A stretch of 64,000 nt of DNA from Warburgia ugandensis (Eukaryota > Streptophyta > Magnoliopsida > Canellales > Canellaceae), in the NCBI GenBank assembly GCA_035236585.1, contig CP141137.1, forward strand, positions 45,902,057-45,966,056. Direction: 5' to 3'. The notes below the pieces were generated by a model. That model saw only the letters and a list, made by a program, of their open reading frames with translations, had not been told where the DNA came from and did no database searches. Of the stretch, positions 37,081-52,429 are shown piece by piece. The position numbers and the translations under genes are program-made. The stretch's first letter is position 1; every line of letters starts with the position of its first letter.

Positions 37081-39073
37081 TGAGTCAAGTCATGAGTTTT
37101 AGTAGTATCAGTGTCATAGGTCACATTAAGTTGTTTAATTTGAATAAACAAACACTAATATTTGAATAAATAATATCAATCTTAACAATTTGGCCCAAAA
37201 TGTGTAGAATGTTGATGACCCTCCAAAGGGTGTTTCTCTTTTTAGACTTGGATTATCTTTTTCTATTCTTTAATCCTTATACTTGTTCGACCTTTGTGGA
37301 CCTAGTACCATACTTGATCATCGTGACCCCTCGTACAAGGAAAGTAATAGCTCAATTTCATTGCTAGTTGCCACCAATGCATGTGTGTGACCTGCATTGG
37401 CCCTCACATCATGATTCTATGATGACCCACAAAATTGTTTGATAATTTTTTTTCTTTTCTATAGTGATTTTTAGTGAGCTTGAGGGATTGAAAGATCAAG
37501 CAATTGAAGTCAAATAGCAAGTCCAATTTTTTGATGAACAAACTAAGAACTTTGATTTAATGGCCTAACCAACTTCATTGTCCAACAATGAAGATTAGTA
37601 GTAGTATTTTGATAAGGATTTTAATCAATGGCTCATCGAAGTGAAAGCTCATTTTGATTAAAAGATTGACATACTTGGTTGGTATGGGTTGACATAATGT
37701 TAACTTATCAAATAATTGAATTTAGAACCTTTTCTAAATTTGACAATTGAAAATCTAGATTCTCTAATTGTGAATTAGTCCAAAGGGAGATCTTGCGAAT
37801 GTAGATGGAATTTGAATGGGTTGGATCAACCAAAAGTGGGTTGAGAATGTAAAGTATGAAATCTTGATAGTCCAAATCAAGTGGGGTTGACATATAAACG
37901 TTGATCACCAACAATTTGAGGTGCGCACGTGCACACACACACATGTATATGTATATTGATCACTAATGAGCCAAAATTGATATATCAAGCCTCCCTTTGG
38001 ATAGACCAGTTAGGTTCACTAGCAAACATTCTTAAGTAATTTTTTCTAAATAGCTATAATGATATGAGGCAAATGGAAGTTGGCAACATGCCCCTTACCA
38101 ATCTTTTCTTTTTTTGATTAAAGGTAATGGGTGCTCTTTTTGACAAAACAAAAAAACATTACCAAATGATCCACAAATAACCACAAACGATCAAGAATCA
38201 ACCAAAAGGTTGACAAAGAAAAGACTCTAACATACCTTAAATATAACACTTATGTTTTCATCTGAGAGATATTGTTGTTGTAAATTAAATATTTACAAGC
38301 TAAGTTACAACTAAATTACCTACCCCTTTTGGTTGACTAAGTTGGAGGCTAGGGTTTTTACTTTTACATCCTTATGGAGAATAAGAATATGGAATATATG
38401 TATATGCTAGTGGCAAAAAACCTAGTGAAGGTCCTAGGACCTCCTTCATAGGAGGTAACTCTATCATCTTTTTTAGAACCAAACAACTCCTATTTCAAAC
38501 TCAATTTCCTAGGAAAAATAATTTTCAAATCCAATTTCAAATGATAGCACTAGTCGAATCATATTTGTTGAAGTCAAACCATCTATTCCATTACAAATAT
38601 ACTAATCCTCAATTCAATCCAATGGCACCACTTGTGGGCATCTGGGTTGGCGCTGAGATAACATGTCTACACCCATGAATTGTGTGGGGTAAATATATTG
38701 GTATAATAATAAGGCTGACAAACCTCATACTGAAAATCTATCTTCATACTAAGCATTAATAGGAGGTTGAATTGGGTCACCAGCCTACTGTAACCATAGT
38801 TTAAAACCTCAACTTGACTAGATAGTAAGGCAGTGGAGCTAACTTGAAGTAACTCAAGAGTGACTTGAAATTCATGACATTTTTGTAGTATTTTATTTGT
38901 TTTAGTTTGTATAAAAATTTTCCACTTCATACACACATACTAATGCTAATTTAGCCATAAGGATGTTATATTGTCGATTAGGGATCAAATTCCAGAAATA
39001 AAAATTATTAATGACATTGTATTAGAGTGAGTTAACTAGTTGAGTGGTTCAATGTGCTATCGGGTTGAGTAGG
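37081..39073. other. Intergenic or unrecognised sequence
   Basis: I see no conserved domain or convincing frame over these 2 kb. The longest ATG frames (37708-37944 and 38667-38936, both minus) resemble nothing I know and are AT-driven. A short CA run occurs near 37932. The sequence could be old repeat too decayed to name. Confidence 0.4.
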
Positions 39074-39585
39074 CACTACTAAAATTGTCTTAAAAAACCA
39101 TCTTGAAAACCTACTAAAGAAGACAAATTTCCAAAACCATCTTAAAAAACCTAAAGTTATGTGAAAAATAAATATCTCTTTTCCTTACCCCCTCCGTCCA
39201 TATTCTCATCCCGAAGCTCAATTAGCTACATTTTAGTTCTGACTAGTTTCAACTAAAAATCAGAAATTGTAGCGGATTGAACTTACAGTTTGTCTTGATA
39301 CTTGCACCATCTAAGTTGATAGAAGTTGGTAAGTCTTTCTTCCTTGGCTCATGTTTTATTTGTGTGATTATGAGTAAAAAATTACTTTCCTAAAGTTTGC
39401 TCTACCTTGTATGAATCTATCATATATGTTTGTGTCCATGTTTCTATCCCAACCTTGAGTAGATATCTCCATGTATGATAAGTTTTTTCTAAAGTTTTTG
39501 CTAAAAAGCCTAACTGATGGTTCATTCTTGCATATCTTAAAGTCAATTGGCTTCTATTTTGTCCATTGAAATGGAAAAATATGTT

Positions 39586-42500
39586 TGGATGACCATGGCA
39601 AGATCATCGAGAAAATATTAGAAGGGAATAGAAAAGTTCATAGAGTTTGCACTTAGGAAAGGGAGTAAAAATTCTAATAGTATGTGTTGTCTATGCCTGA
39701 GGTATTGAAACATGAGAAAGGTAACTATAGGTAAGTTGAGAGAACATTTGTGCTTCATTGGAGTTGATCAAAGTTATCGTCCTTGGATCGGGTATGGAGA
39801 AGAACTACCTTAGGCCCCCCCCAACAAGGGTAGAAAGATGTGAATATGAAGACATTGTAGGAAATGTTGTATATAGTACAAATCTATCAATGTTTTGAGA
39901 TGCATACCATGACTTCTAACTTGAATAATTTTAAAATACACTGAAGGAAGTTGATAGGCCATTATACCTTACGTGTACATATTACACTAAGTTATTTGCA
40001 GTGGTAGAATTGTACCATGTGAAATCAAAATTTAGTTTTTTGGATCAAGCTTTTATAGGAAGGAGCACAACTATAAAACTATATATCCAACTTGTGGACA
40101 ACTAAGATAAAAGTTGAAAAACAATTCAACTAGGCAGGTGAAAGATATGCTTACAAGGGTCTTATGGTATTTTTTGTCTATTCCAAGGTTCAAAGGAATA
40201 TTGCATATTACGAAAATAGTATAGAAACTAGTCTGAAATTTTGAGGAGAGGGTAGTTGATAGCTATTTATGCCATCCAGTAGATAGCTTGGTGTGGAAGC
40301 TCATAAAGTTATTGTGGCTCGATTTTAGAAAAGAATTGAGAAACTTATGACTTGCAATTGAATTATTCCTCATATTTTCATGAGTAGTGTGTACAATGGT
40401 TTGCATGTTATAATGATTTGTTACAACCTCTAGCTATTATTATGCATGAAGAAAAAGTTGATAATGTTAACTATATTGATATCAAGTCTCAAGCAACCAG
40501 GGAATGATATTGATGTATACTTGGATCTATTGATCGATGATCTTAATACATTATAGGATGTAGGGGTTAAAGCACTAATGATCAATACAAGAAAGGGTTT
40601 CACCCTAAAGGTTAAATATTATGGTAATAAATAACTTCCTTGCATACGATAATTTCATGGGATACACTATAAAGGGATACAATGCTTGCCCTATTTGCAA
40701 TGATTAAATATGTGCAATATGGCTTAAACATGGCATGAGTATGGCATTCATAAGCCATAAAAGATGATTACTAGAAGCTACTCATACCATTTTAAAAAGA
40801 AGAAATTGAATAATAATATATATATGGATATCTATAAAGATGAATGGAAAATGTTAGAAATATTAATTTCTCATTGGGGAAGAAGAAAGGAAGTAAACGT
40901 ATAGGTGACAGCAACTTTACAAGTTGTTTCTTTAAACTTGAATACTAAAAATGCCTATATATGCAACACATATTTGATGTCATTCACATTGAGAAGAATG
41001 TCTGTGAGAGCTTGACTGGTAACTTACTTGACATACAAGGGAAAACAAAGGATGGACTTAAAACTTGAATGGATCATATGAAGATTGGTTTGAAGAGAAG
41101 GTTGCATCTACAAGATAGGGGCAACCGAGAAACATACCCGTCCAAAGCAATTATACACTAGACAAGGAGGATTAGATGAATAGTGTGTAGAACATTGTTA
41201 GAATTCAAAGGCCCAAACAGTTACTCTTCAAACTTTAGAAACATTGTCTCCATGAAAGAGATGAAACAACTAAGGATGAAGTTGCAAGATTACCATGTCC
41301 TGATACTACAACTCCTACCTATAGAAATACATTGGGACTACAAGATAAGTTAGAGAATCTATTACAAATTTATACTACTTGTTCAATGCTTTGTGGAAGA
41401 AGGTGGTGGATGTTTAAAATTACAAGATATACAAAACCATCTACTAACAACCTTATGTAATCTTGAGAAATCTTCTCACCATCCTGCTTTGATATCATGA
41501 TATACTTAACAATGCACCTCATTGATGAGGTCAAACTCTATAGATTGCCTTATTTGTTATGGGTGTACTCATTTGAGAGGTACATGAAAGTGTTAAAAAG
41601 GTATGTACAAAATCACAATTAGCTAGAAGGGTATATCACCGAATTTTACATTGCAGAAGAAGTGATGGAGTTTTACATAGAGTATTCATCAAGTGTATAT
41701 GTGATTGGAATCCCATTAAGAAACAAACTATTAGGTGGAATTGATCCAAAAGTTGGTGAACCTCTCTTGAGTGGTTGTGTACTGACCTTTGAACGTAAAG
41801 AAGGGGACTAGGTGCACATTTATGTCTTGTGAAGAAATGTAGAAGAAGTTTAGCCTTACATTGAGTCAGTTGATTCTCTCTCTCTCTCTCTCATATTACT
41901 TTAACAATTTTCTCCATTTTATGTGTTACAGGTAATACATTTCTTTGCATCTCTTTTTTGTTGCAAGTAAATGGAGTTCCTAAAAGCAAGGTATCTAAGT
42001 GATGATAAAAAAACAAAAGTGGCTATAATATGAGCACTATCACATGTTCACTACTTGGCTTCTTTAGATTGTAAACTAAATTAACACTCCATTTACTTGT
42101 TATGCATACATACGAATTATAACAATCATCCCACTCAATATACACAAGTTCAAGATTAGTCAAATGTTCCAGACCATAGTATATCTGAATCCTTGCATTG
42201 GTTCATGATGGAAGCTTAGGTAGAAGTAATAAAGAATGATGCATATGCCATAAATGGTTATTGTTTTTACACAAAATAATACGATATAACACAATAGAAA
42301 TAGTGGGGTTACCTTAGTTTGTCATTTCTACTATCTTTTTAGTTCAAAGGACAACAATCCAATTGTCGAGAATGATACTTATTATGGGATTATACAAGAG
42401 ATATGGCATTGGATTATACTTGTAGACATGTGGTTGTGTTTAAGTGCAATTGGGTGGAATTAACAAAGATAACATTAAAAGTGATGCTGTCACATTGACA

Positions 42501-42720
42501 TTAGTTGACTTAAATTAGATTGGTTATAAATATGATCAATTTATTTTGGTATCTCAAGTGAAATAGGTACTTTATGTATAAGATAGGCATGATATGAGAT
42601 GGTCAATTATTTTATTTGTTTCCTCAATGAACTTTTATGATGAAGAGAACCTAGGAGATATTGCAATAGATTACCCTTGTATTACTAAAACAATGCCATC
42701 ATTTGATGTAATTAGAGAAA
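39586..42720 (+). pseudogene. TNP2-type CACTA transposase with accessory domains (broken)
   Basis: Domains appear in the usual order but in shifting frames. The transposase-associated N-terminal domain is at 39586-39810 (WMTMARSS, KFIEFALRKG, LREHLCFIGVDQSY). TNP2 runs from about 39950 to 41130, with LYLTCTYYTKLFAVVELYHVK, LCHPVDSLVWKLIKLLWLDF, GNDIDVYLDLLIDDL, NACPICND and DVIHIEKNVCESLTGNLLDI. A DUF4218-like part at 41530-41830 has FERYMKVLKRYVQNHN and GYITEFYIAEEVMEFY. A DUF4216-like part at 42250-42720 has NDTYYGIIQEIW and YPCIT. In a live element TNP2 cuts and moves the transposon. Many stops show it is dead. Confidence 0.88.
41875..41892. repeat. (TC)n microsatellite
   Basis: A short pure TC run within the decayed CACTA coding region, between the DUF4218-like and DUF4216-like parts. 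Confidence 0.9.
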
Positions 42721-42909
42721 AAGAGATGGATTATGTGTGTTATACTGGCTACAAGGGTGCTTAGGTTGAAAACAATTTATGTTGAGTGGGAAAATTAAAT
42801 TGTAACATTTGATGTATGTAAATAAAGCATAGTTAGGAGTTATCCAAAAAAATTAATCTTGTTTTGTTTTTATTTATGTATGCTTGACTATTTAATAGTA
42901 ATTCATTGT

Positions 42910-42929
42910 ACACACACACACACACACAC
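42910..42929. repeat. (AC)n microsatellite
   Basis: Ten AC units just downstream of the CACTA transposase remnant and upstream of the LINE. Confidence 0.9.
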
Positions 42930-43036
42930 GTTTGCATATCCATAGTTATATATGATGTGGGTACATTAAGAATACCTCAACCTAAGAAGTCATTGGTGGG
43001 AGTTAAAAAATTTATAATTTTGTTGGAAGAATTTAA

Positions 43037-45205
43037 GCATCATCGTCTAGGCCTTATCTCAATTAGGGGTCTGCCACATGAATCTTATTCCTCCATTCCC
43101 CTCTATTAAGTGTCATGGCTTGATTTAGCCTGAAAGTTTTCAAATGTTTCCTCATTGCTCATATCCACATTGTTTTAGGCCTTTCCTTTCCCTTCTAAAG
43201 CCTTCATCTTAAATCAACTCACTCCTTTTAGCCGATGCCATTTTCAATTTCCATTGGACATGTCCAAACTATCTGAGTCTACCCTTCCTCATCTTGTTAC
43301 CCATTAGTGCTACTCCTTAGTTTCATCTAATGTTTTCTTTTCTAATTATGTCCTTTCTTGTCTTGCGACTCGTCCATCTCAATATCCTTATTTTGGCTAC
43401 ACTCATCTATGTATATGTTGTTCCTTGACTACCCAACACTCTAATCCATAAAGCATGGTCTGCCTTATAGCATCCTAAAGAATTTTTCCTTTAATTGGAG
43501 TGGCACTTGCCAATCATGCAAAACTCCAAAGGCTTAACTCCTTTTGTTCCAAACTACTTAATTTATTTGGGTAACATACCTCTCAATCTCCTCACTATCA
43601 TGAATTCTCAATCCCAAGTATCGAAAGTGGCCTTTTTAAGGGACTTCTTAGTTATCAATCTCTACACTGCTTCACTCCGACTCCTCTGCTTGTTAATTCC
43701 ATATAATTTGTCTTAGTTTGATTAATTTTAAATCCTTTAGACTATATAATGTCTCTCCATAACCCTACCTTTGTGTTTATGCATCCATTGTCTTATCAAT
43801 CAAAACTATATCATTTGCCAATAACATGCACTATTGAATCTCCTCAGTAGATATTATGTTAACTCATTCATAAACAATGTGAAAGGTATGAGTTGAAATC
43901 CAATCCTTGGTGCAATCCTTATAATGATAGGGAAATAACATCTCTCCAATAATGGTCTTAAGAATTCTTACCTCTCCCTCAGACCTATCCTTAATTATGT
44001 ATAATTATCACTCCTTAATACATATCCTTAATTATATCTATATACCTTCATCAAACCCCTTTCTTACCCAACACCTACTATATTAACTCTCTGGGAACCC
44101 TATCATAGGATTTTACTAAGTCAATAAGGATGTGGAGGTCCTTCCTCTTCTCCTTATACTTTCTATCAATTATCTAAGTAAGAAAATATCTTCCATGATA
44201 GACCTCCTAGGCGAACCAAACTTGTTTTTTGATATAGTCGTCTCCCATTGTCTCTTCTCAATCACTGTTTCATAAAGTTTCATGGTATAACTTATAAGTT
44301 TGATGCTACAATAATTAGTGTAAATTCGTATATCTTCCTTATTCTTAGAAATTGGTATGATAAAGCTTTTCCTCCAATCGCTTGCATTTTCTTTGACTCT
44401 ATAATCTTGATAAACAACTTTACCAACCAAACTACTCCAATATCTCCCACATACTTCCATACCTCTATAGGTGTACCATTAGGCCCATGGCCTTTCTTGA
44501 TTTCATCTTTGTTAAGGACTTTTTCACTTCAAGTATCCTAATTCTATGGTTATATCTATACAATTCAAAGTTATTGGGTTTATGGTTCTTGAGGTAATGA
44601 AAATTTCACAATTTTTGGAAGCAGATGAGCCAGGAACTGAGTTAGCCCTAGGTAAGCTACTCTCATATGGGAAAGAGGATTCTGAGATTGAGTCTCATAT
44701 TGCCTAGGGAGAGAGAATTGAGCTAGTTATAAGGGCCTAGGTAACTCTAATGATAATAATGTGTTTTTCTATGGGAAGAGTAAAATCATGAGGCTTCGGC
44801 CAAAGTAGACAATATACACACTGTTGGGGCCCAAGATGTTATAATTGGTATCAAAGCCAATTACCCCCAAGGTGTGGGCTAGCCACATGTCCTAGACAAA
44901 GTGGTCATTGAAGATACATGTACCCTACATGGAGATATGGGGCCAAGTGTTGAGTTATCCCTGGGTATAATCTCTATATTCTTGGGAGAATGGTCATTTA
45001 ACAATTTTTGGAAGTAGCTTTCCCACCTTTGGTTGATGTTGCTATCTTTGACTAGTACTCTTTGGTCATCACCTTTAATGCATTTAACGTAGTCTATGTC
45101 CTTGCTCTTCTGTTCTCTTAGTTTTGCAAGTTTAAACGCATCTTCTTCACCTTCTCATGATATCAATCTATTATAGAGATCATCATACACTTTGAGAACT
45201 TAATA
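43037..45205 (-). mobile_element. RTE-type LINE, 5'-truncated, broken reverse transcriptase
   Basis: On the minus strand the sequence reads through the RT of an RTE-like non-LTR retrotransposon. From the 5' side come YDDLYNRL and DYVKCIKGDDQRVLV with ESYFQKL (about 45010-45200), DWRKSFIIPISKNK with KFGSPRRSIMEDIFLLR (44170-44460), FID and SYDRVP near 44090-44130, and a catalytic box reading LANDIV (near 43815) where the family has FADD or YADD. The C-terminal block GHVQWKLKMASAKRS follows (near 43225-43275). The 3' end is near 43037, where the minus strand shows GACGATGATGC, like the short GAT-repeat tail of RTE elements. It appears inserted in the CACTA. Frameshifts and stops abound. Confidence 0.85.
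44622..45000. mobile_element. 379-bp insertion in the LINE with 14-bp direct repeats
   Basis: The 14 bases ACAATTTTTGGAAG occur at 44608-44621 and again at 45001-45014. Removing the insert and one copy makes the LINE sequence continuous. A 14-bp duplication suits target-primed (SINE or LINE-like) integration better than LTR elements, which give 5 bp. Weak RNA polymerase III box-like motifs occur on + (TTAGCCCTAGG near 44642, GATTGAGTCT near 44687). The insert also has a Met-primer-like TGGTATCAAAGCC near 44849. No A-tail is evident. Its class is unsettled. Confidence 0.55.
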
Positions 45206-45420
45206 AGATGATTATAGAAAACTTTATTAAAAAATTAAACAAAAGACAATTTTTAATTGATCTTCTTAAAAGATATGGTTTTATAAGAAAACTTTTAAAA
45301 AATTATATTAAAAAATATGGTCTTCTAAGACAGCTTTTAAAACCATCTTAAAAAATATGGTTTTTTAAAATGATTTTTAAAACTATCTTAGGAAAAGCTT
45401 ATTACAATACAAAAACCCAT
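45206..45420. repeat. AT-rich subterminal-type repeats (CACTA-like)
   Basis: Short units such as TAAAACCATCTTAAAAAATATGG and its reverse-complement-like forms (GATATGGTTTTATAAG) recur several times, resembling the AAACCATCTT units next to the CACTA end at 39074. This may be an internal or subterminal region of the same CACTA or of a second copy. No clear CACTA terminus is visible at either edge. Confidence 0.45.
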
Positions 45421-45462
45421 ATATTATCCCTTGTTTCTATTGCTCCTCTCTCTAAAACCCCA

Positions 45463-45466
<4 letters not shown>

Positions 45467-45545
<79 letters not shown>
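45467..45545. repeat. Compound (AC)n(TC)n microsatellite
   Basis: An AC run at 45467-45500 passes directly into a TC run at 45501-45545. The frame crossing it (45431-45733) is a repeat artefact. Confidence 0.97.
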
Positions 45546-45549
<4 letters not shown>

Positions 45550-45677
45550 TAATGTCCATCTTCCAAATCATAGATGCTATAGTTCATCACCTCCATCCAC
45601 TGTTGGGTCTTCTGCAAAGAAGAAGAAGAAATTAGGAAAACAAAAAATCCTTCTCTTCTTTGATGATCAGTTCATAT

Positions 45678-46966
45678 TGACATGCTTTAAATATTACTGG
45701 CAAGTGTACTTGTCTATTGTAGCATATACTTAGCAAATACGAGTTGATCCTTCAGGATTTTATAATTAATAGGTTCAATTAAAATCTAAGCTAATCTACT
45801 TTATCCTAGCCAATGATTAAAGAAAGCCAATAACTTTAAGCACTAATAATAGTGAAATAAAGCAAGAAAATAGGTCAAGAGCAAACTAACTAAGAACTTG
45901 AATAAAAACTACTTTCATCAATGCAAATTACTTACAATGGGATTGAGTACATAAATAAAGGAAAAAGAAATGAAGAAAGCAAATAAAGTAAACCCCCTTA
46001 AATGGATAGAGTGTTCACTATAGGACTCATTCCTTTGTTGTGTCGCTCAACAAGGAAGTTTACACATCCACTTCACCCAACATACACTAAATAAATTAAA
46101 TTTCTTTCTTCTGAGCTTGAACTTCCAATGTAGGTCTCCTTTGCATGTCACTCAACCCAAAATACACTACATTGTAGCCAAGCTTTCATCATCAAGTTGA
46201 TTCCTTTTACTTGTTTAGGCACATGACTTGTAGTTGACAAGTAATGCAGGAAGTCTCTCAACATGGCACTTTCTCAGATATAATCAAACCCAAATCCAAA
46301 TAAACCATAGGAATGAAGTGCTAGGGCAGGCATAGAGGTAGGTGTCTAACCCATTTCCTAAAAGATCACCACCCATAAAGAGAAGAAAAAGAAGAAGATG
46401 GAATGGGAAAAAGGAAAAGAGTTTATTCTTCTCCTTATCTAGAAAGTCTTAGAAAAGAGGGTAGCCTTCTTAGGAGAGAGAAAATAAGAGAATGGAGAAA
46501 TCAACTTGAGCTACTTGAATTGGGTGCCACATGAAAAATAATTAAAATGGAAACTTGTGAACCTTGAATTATTAACACCAAGTTCTTAACTAAAGGAGGG
46601 GTGGGATTGGATTAGGTACTTATCTAGAAAGGGGCACTTCCTCCTATCCTCAAACATGATGCCTTAAGTGAAGAACAATGAATGGATATGAAAATGGATT
46701 GAACTTTTATCTTTGCTCCTTAGGGTTTGAACATGATGATCAATGAGAGAGATGGTGAGAGTGATCCCTCTCACTCTATTTCACCTATGTTTAGCTCCAA
46801 GCTCTACAAAAAAGTAAGATATGGTTCTCCTCTTCTCCTCACCTCTATTTATATATTTTCTAGGTGAAAGTCCTTAATGGTGAAACATTTAGATCATCCT
46901 TTGCTAGATAAAGGAGGAAGGAAGGGTTGAGATGGGGGTATGGTGGTTTTAAAAAAAAAATTGTTT
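45678..46966 (-). repeat. LTR-like terminus in inverted orientation
   Basis: From TGACATGCTTTAAA at 45678 the sequence matches, inverted, the last 110-120 bp of the solo LTR at 46972-49689. Shared blocks are TGTAGCA or TTGTAGTA, GTTGATCC and TATCCTAGCCAA (near 45808, and 49562 inverted). It is read as part of an older LTR on the minus strand into which the solo LTR was inserted. Its other end was not found; sequence after 49695 may continue it. A TATA-like CTATTTATATATTTT lies near 46843. Confidence 0.5.
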
Positions 46967-46971
46967 GATGT

Positions 46972-49689
46972 TGATAAGTGTCTAATTTTGTATAAAAATC
47001 ACCCAATGAGTTACCCATGTGTTATAACTTATAGTGTTAAATTAGGATTTTTTTATCAAAATTTGTAATACATGCACTTTTGACCTAATGACTTAAAAAA
47101 TCTGTTATTTTTATAGGTATAGAAGATGATTTGAGGTAAGTATGTGATTAATCATATTTTTTTAGGATTTAATTAAATTTTTTTCACTTTTTGTAGGAGG
47201 AAAGATGATAATTCGATAGCCCAGATTGATAAAGAAGAAACTGGAAGATCAAGATCAAAAGATTGAGTCCAAGCCTAAAAATCATAAATTAAAGATGAAG
47301 ATCATATTTACAGCAAGCAATGCATATAATTAAAGGAGTCAAAGGTGGTTAATGTGGGCCCACGCACAAGCCATGCAAAGTCCACCACCTTTGCATGGGT
47401 TACATTTAAGCCACTTAATCATAATCAAGCCATGAAGAAGATGACAAGCTAAGGATCCAAGCCAAACACCAAAGCTAAGGAAATGAGCCATCAAGCTAAG
47501 TCAATAGAGCTATCTAACCTAGCCATGAAGCCAAGCGAATGAAGCCCTCAAAGTTAGCCATCTAAGCCACATGACCTAAGTTAAATGGAAGGCCATGATT
47601 GGAGGAGAATCCAAAGGATTATCCTTGGGATTTATGGGAATATTTTGAAGATAATTGAGGAATTCCACTAGGATAAGGTAGCATGTGGACCAATAGAAAG
47701 GGAGCTCTTCATTTTTTATATTTTTCCATTTTTTCCCACTTTTTGCTCACTTTTCATCTCATCATTAAGATGCATCACAAATTTAACTTTCTATTCAAGA
47801 GTCCTACCATTCTATGACTCTATAAATTTTTCAGATCCCATCCAAGCCATCCAATCAATCCCCACTTGCTACCTAGCCAACCACTCTTCTCCATCTCACT
47901 TCTTTTTCCTATCTTTTGCTGCCCATCTCTTTGCTCCCACCTTCTTTTCTCTCTCTTACCTCATCCTATCCAACCTACTTTCTTTATTCAAAGGGCCTCA
48001 ATAAATTTTCAAGGGAGAAGATGCCTCCTCTTGAAAAAATGGCATCTCCCCACTTTAAGACAACAAAAAAGGTCGCCCCTGTTTTCTCTTTGCTACAAAC
48101 CCTAGGCAGTCCTTTATATCTTATCCTAGCCATCCAATCCTATTCATGTTTCATCCCCACCCAACCTTAACCTTAGGACACCATAGAAAACTTAGGAAAA
48201 AAAGTATAAAAATCCCAAAAAGAACTCAAACAAGGAACACTTTTAGAAGGAAGAAAAAAAATGCCTCCTCTAAAGTGATGAGGCATCCTCTTCCCCCACC
48301 TATTCCATTACCTTCTTACCTTGAAGTTTTCCTCCTTTGGGTGGCTGCTATCTTCTCGAAGCTGGGCTTCTCTTTCCTAAGTGTGTTCAATGACTAGGCC
48401 TTGTCCTTTAAGTCTTCCATCAAAGCTTAGTTGGCTCCTTTATCTCTTTCTTTCCTTATTTTTAACTTCCACTCTTGCTTAGTTAATGTTTTTCCATTCC
48501 TTTAATTCCTCTTTATTTTTTATTCAATATACAAGGTTGCTTTTCCCTTGAAGTGATGGTTAAGGGAACGCCACCTTGAATCTATCCTTTTCCTTGTTTT
48601 TCATTATATTTCCTTTAGTTTCATTGAAATCCCTTCTTGCTTTCCTTAGTGTTCTTTAAGTTTGCCTTTACTTTCTAGTGAATTTTCTCATGATTCTAAG
48701 ATTTCTTATTCATGATTGGTGTTGGAGTACTGACAAAGATTTATCTTGAAGTTTTGGGTTGATTAAGATCAAGTAGCATTCATTGTAATATGACTTATGT
48801 TTCATATTTGGATTATATGTATTTTGGGTTTTATGTTGATGGATTTTAATGTAATTCAATGAATGTTATTGAAGTTTTTAATTCATAATTGTTTCTAGTA
48901 GTTGATAGTCTACTTTCTTGAATGTATACTTGCACTACAATTGCATAATTCCACGGTTTTCATGTTTCATTAAGTGAATGATCAAAATAGTGTGCTGCTG
49001 GAATTTTTCTTTCTAATTTGTTGAGCTTAATTTATAGCAGCATACACTTTGTGTTCACTTGATTTTTCAAGAGCCCAAGTAGATTATTAGATTTCTGCTT
49101 TGATGCTTGAGTTAGATTGCATGTTCTAGGTTTTCAAAGTAGTTAAATAGATGCGTTCCTACCTAAAGAATCATGTTTACCATTCCATGGTCATATGCAT
49201 GATACGTGGGTAATTTTCTTTCTTTGCTTGATTAGTAATGCTTTAGTTTGATAGTTTAATTTAAATGTCATTATTTAACTAGTTTACATTTGAGTTAGTT
49301 CTAATTTGTAGTTAGGAAACTATTGATTTTTCCATAATTGATCATTTTCATATTTATCAAGTTATAGTTATTAATATGTTGTTTAGTTTCCTTAGACTTC
49401 CATGCTTTAGGAATGCTATTAAAAATCATTTTTAGAAAGTTTTCAATTTAAGAAAGTTGTTAATTTTGGCATGTTTACTTTTAGCATAATTCCATCTTTC
49501 ATGTCTTACATTTGTTTTTAGTTTCTATTATTAGTTTAGGTTAAAAATCCCATGATCTTTGGCTAGGATAGATAATTTAAGTAGAGACCATTAGTTCACA
49601 TTTATATGAATCCTTGTGGGATCAACCTCTTCGCATGAATTACTACAACCAATTTGTGCTCTTGTGAGTTTTAACTTTAAATCACAACA
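46972..49689 (+). mobile_element. Solo LTR, 2.7 kb, with GATGT duplications
   Basis: The LTR starts TGATAAGTGTCTAATTTTG and ends TTTAAATCACAACA. It is flanked by perfect 5-bp duplications GATGT at 46967-46971 and 49690-49694. The end region has GGGATCAACCT and ACTACAACCAATTTGTGC, the pattern seen at the 3' end of Athila/Tat-type LTRs (compare position 1). No interior or second LTR exists, so it is a solo LTR. The ATG frames at 47866-48397 lie inside it, lack recognisable domains and I do not call them genes. Confidence 0.88.
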
Positions 49690-49694
49690 GATGT

Positions 49695-52429
<2,735 letters not shown>

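Larger units (their letters stand above)
39074..42790 (+). mobile_element. CACTA (En/Spm) transposon, left part
   Basis: The left end candidate CACTACTAAAAT at 39074 has the CACTA signature. It is followed by short repeats of the type AAACCATCTT (near 39098 and 39137), as in CACTA subterminal regions. A decayed TNP2 transposase follows in the same direction. Similar AACCATCTTAAAAA repeats recur at 45206-45400. A probable second CACTA ORF lies at 52430-54420 on the same strand. I could not find a matching right terminus, so the full extent is uncertain. Confidence 0.7.

Noticed and set aside
37081-39073. A host gene between the gypsy element and the CACTA
   Set aside because: Frames are short and AT-driven, and I saw no domain or convincing splice structure.
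47866-48397. Overlapping frames that look like a small Pro/Ser-rich protein
   Set aside because: They lie within the solo LTR 46972-49689, in pyrimidine-rich sequence, and no domain is visible.
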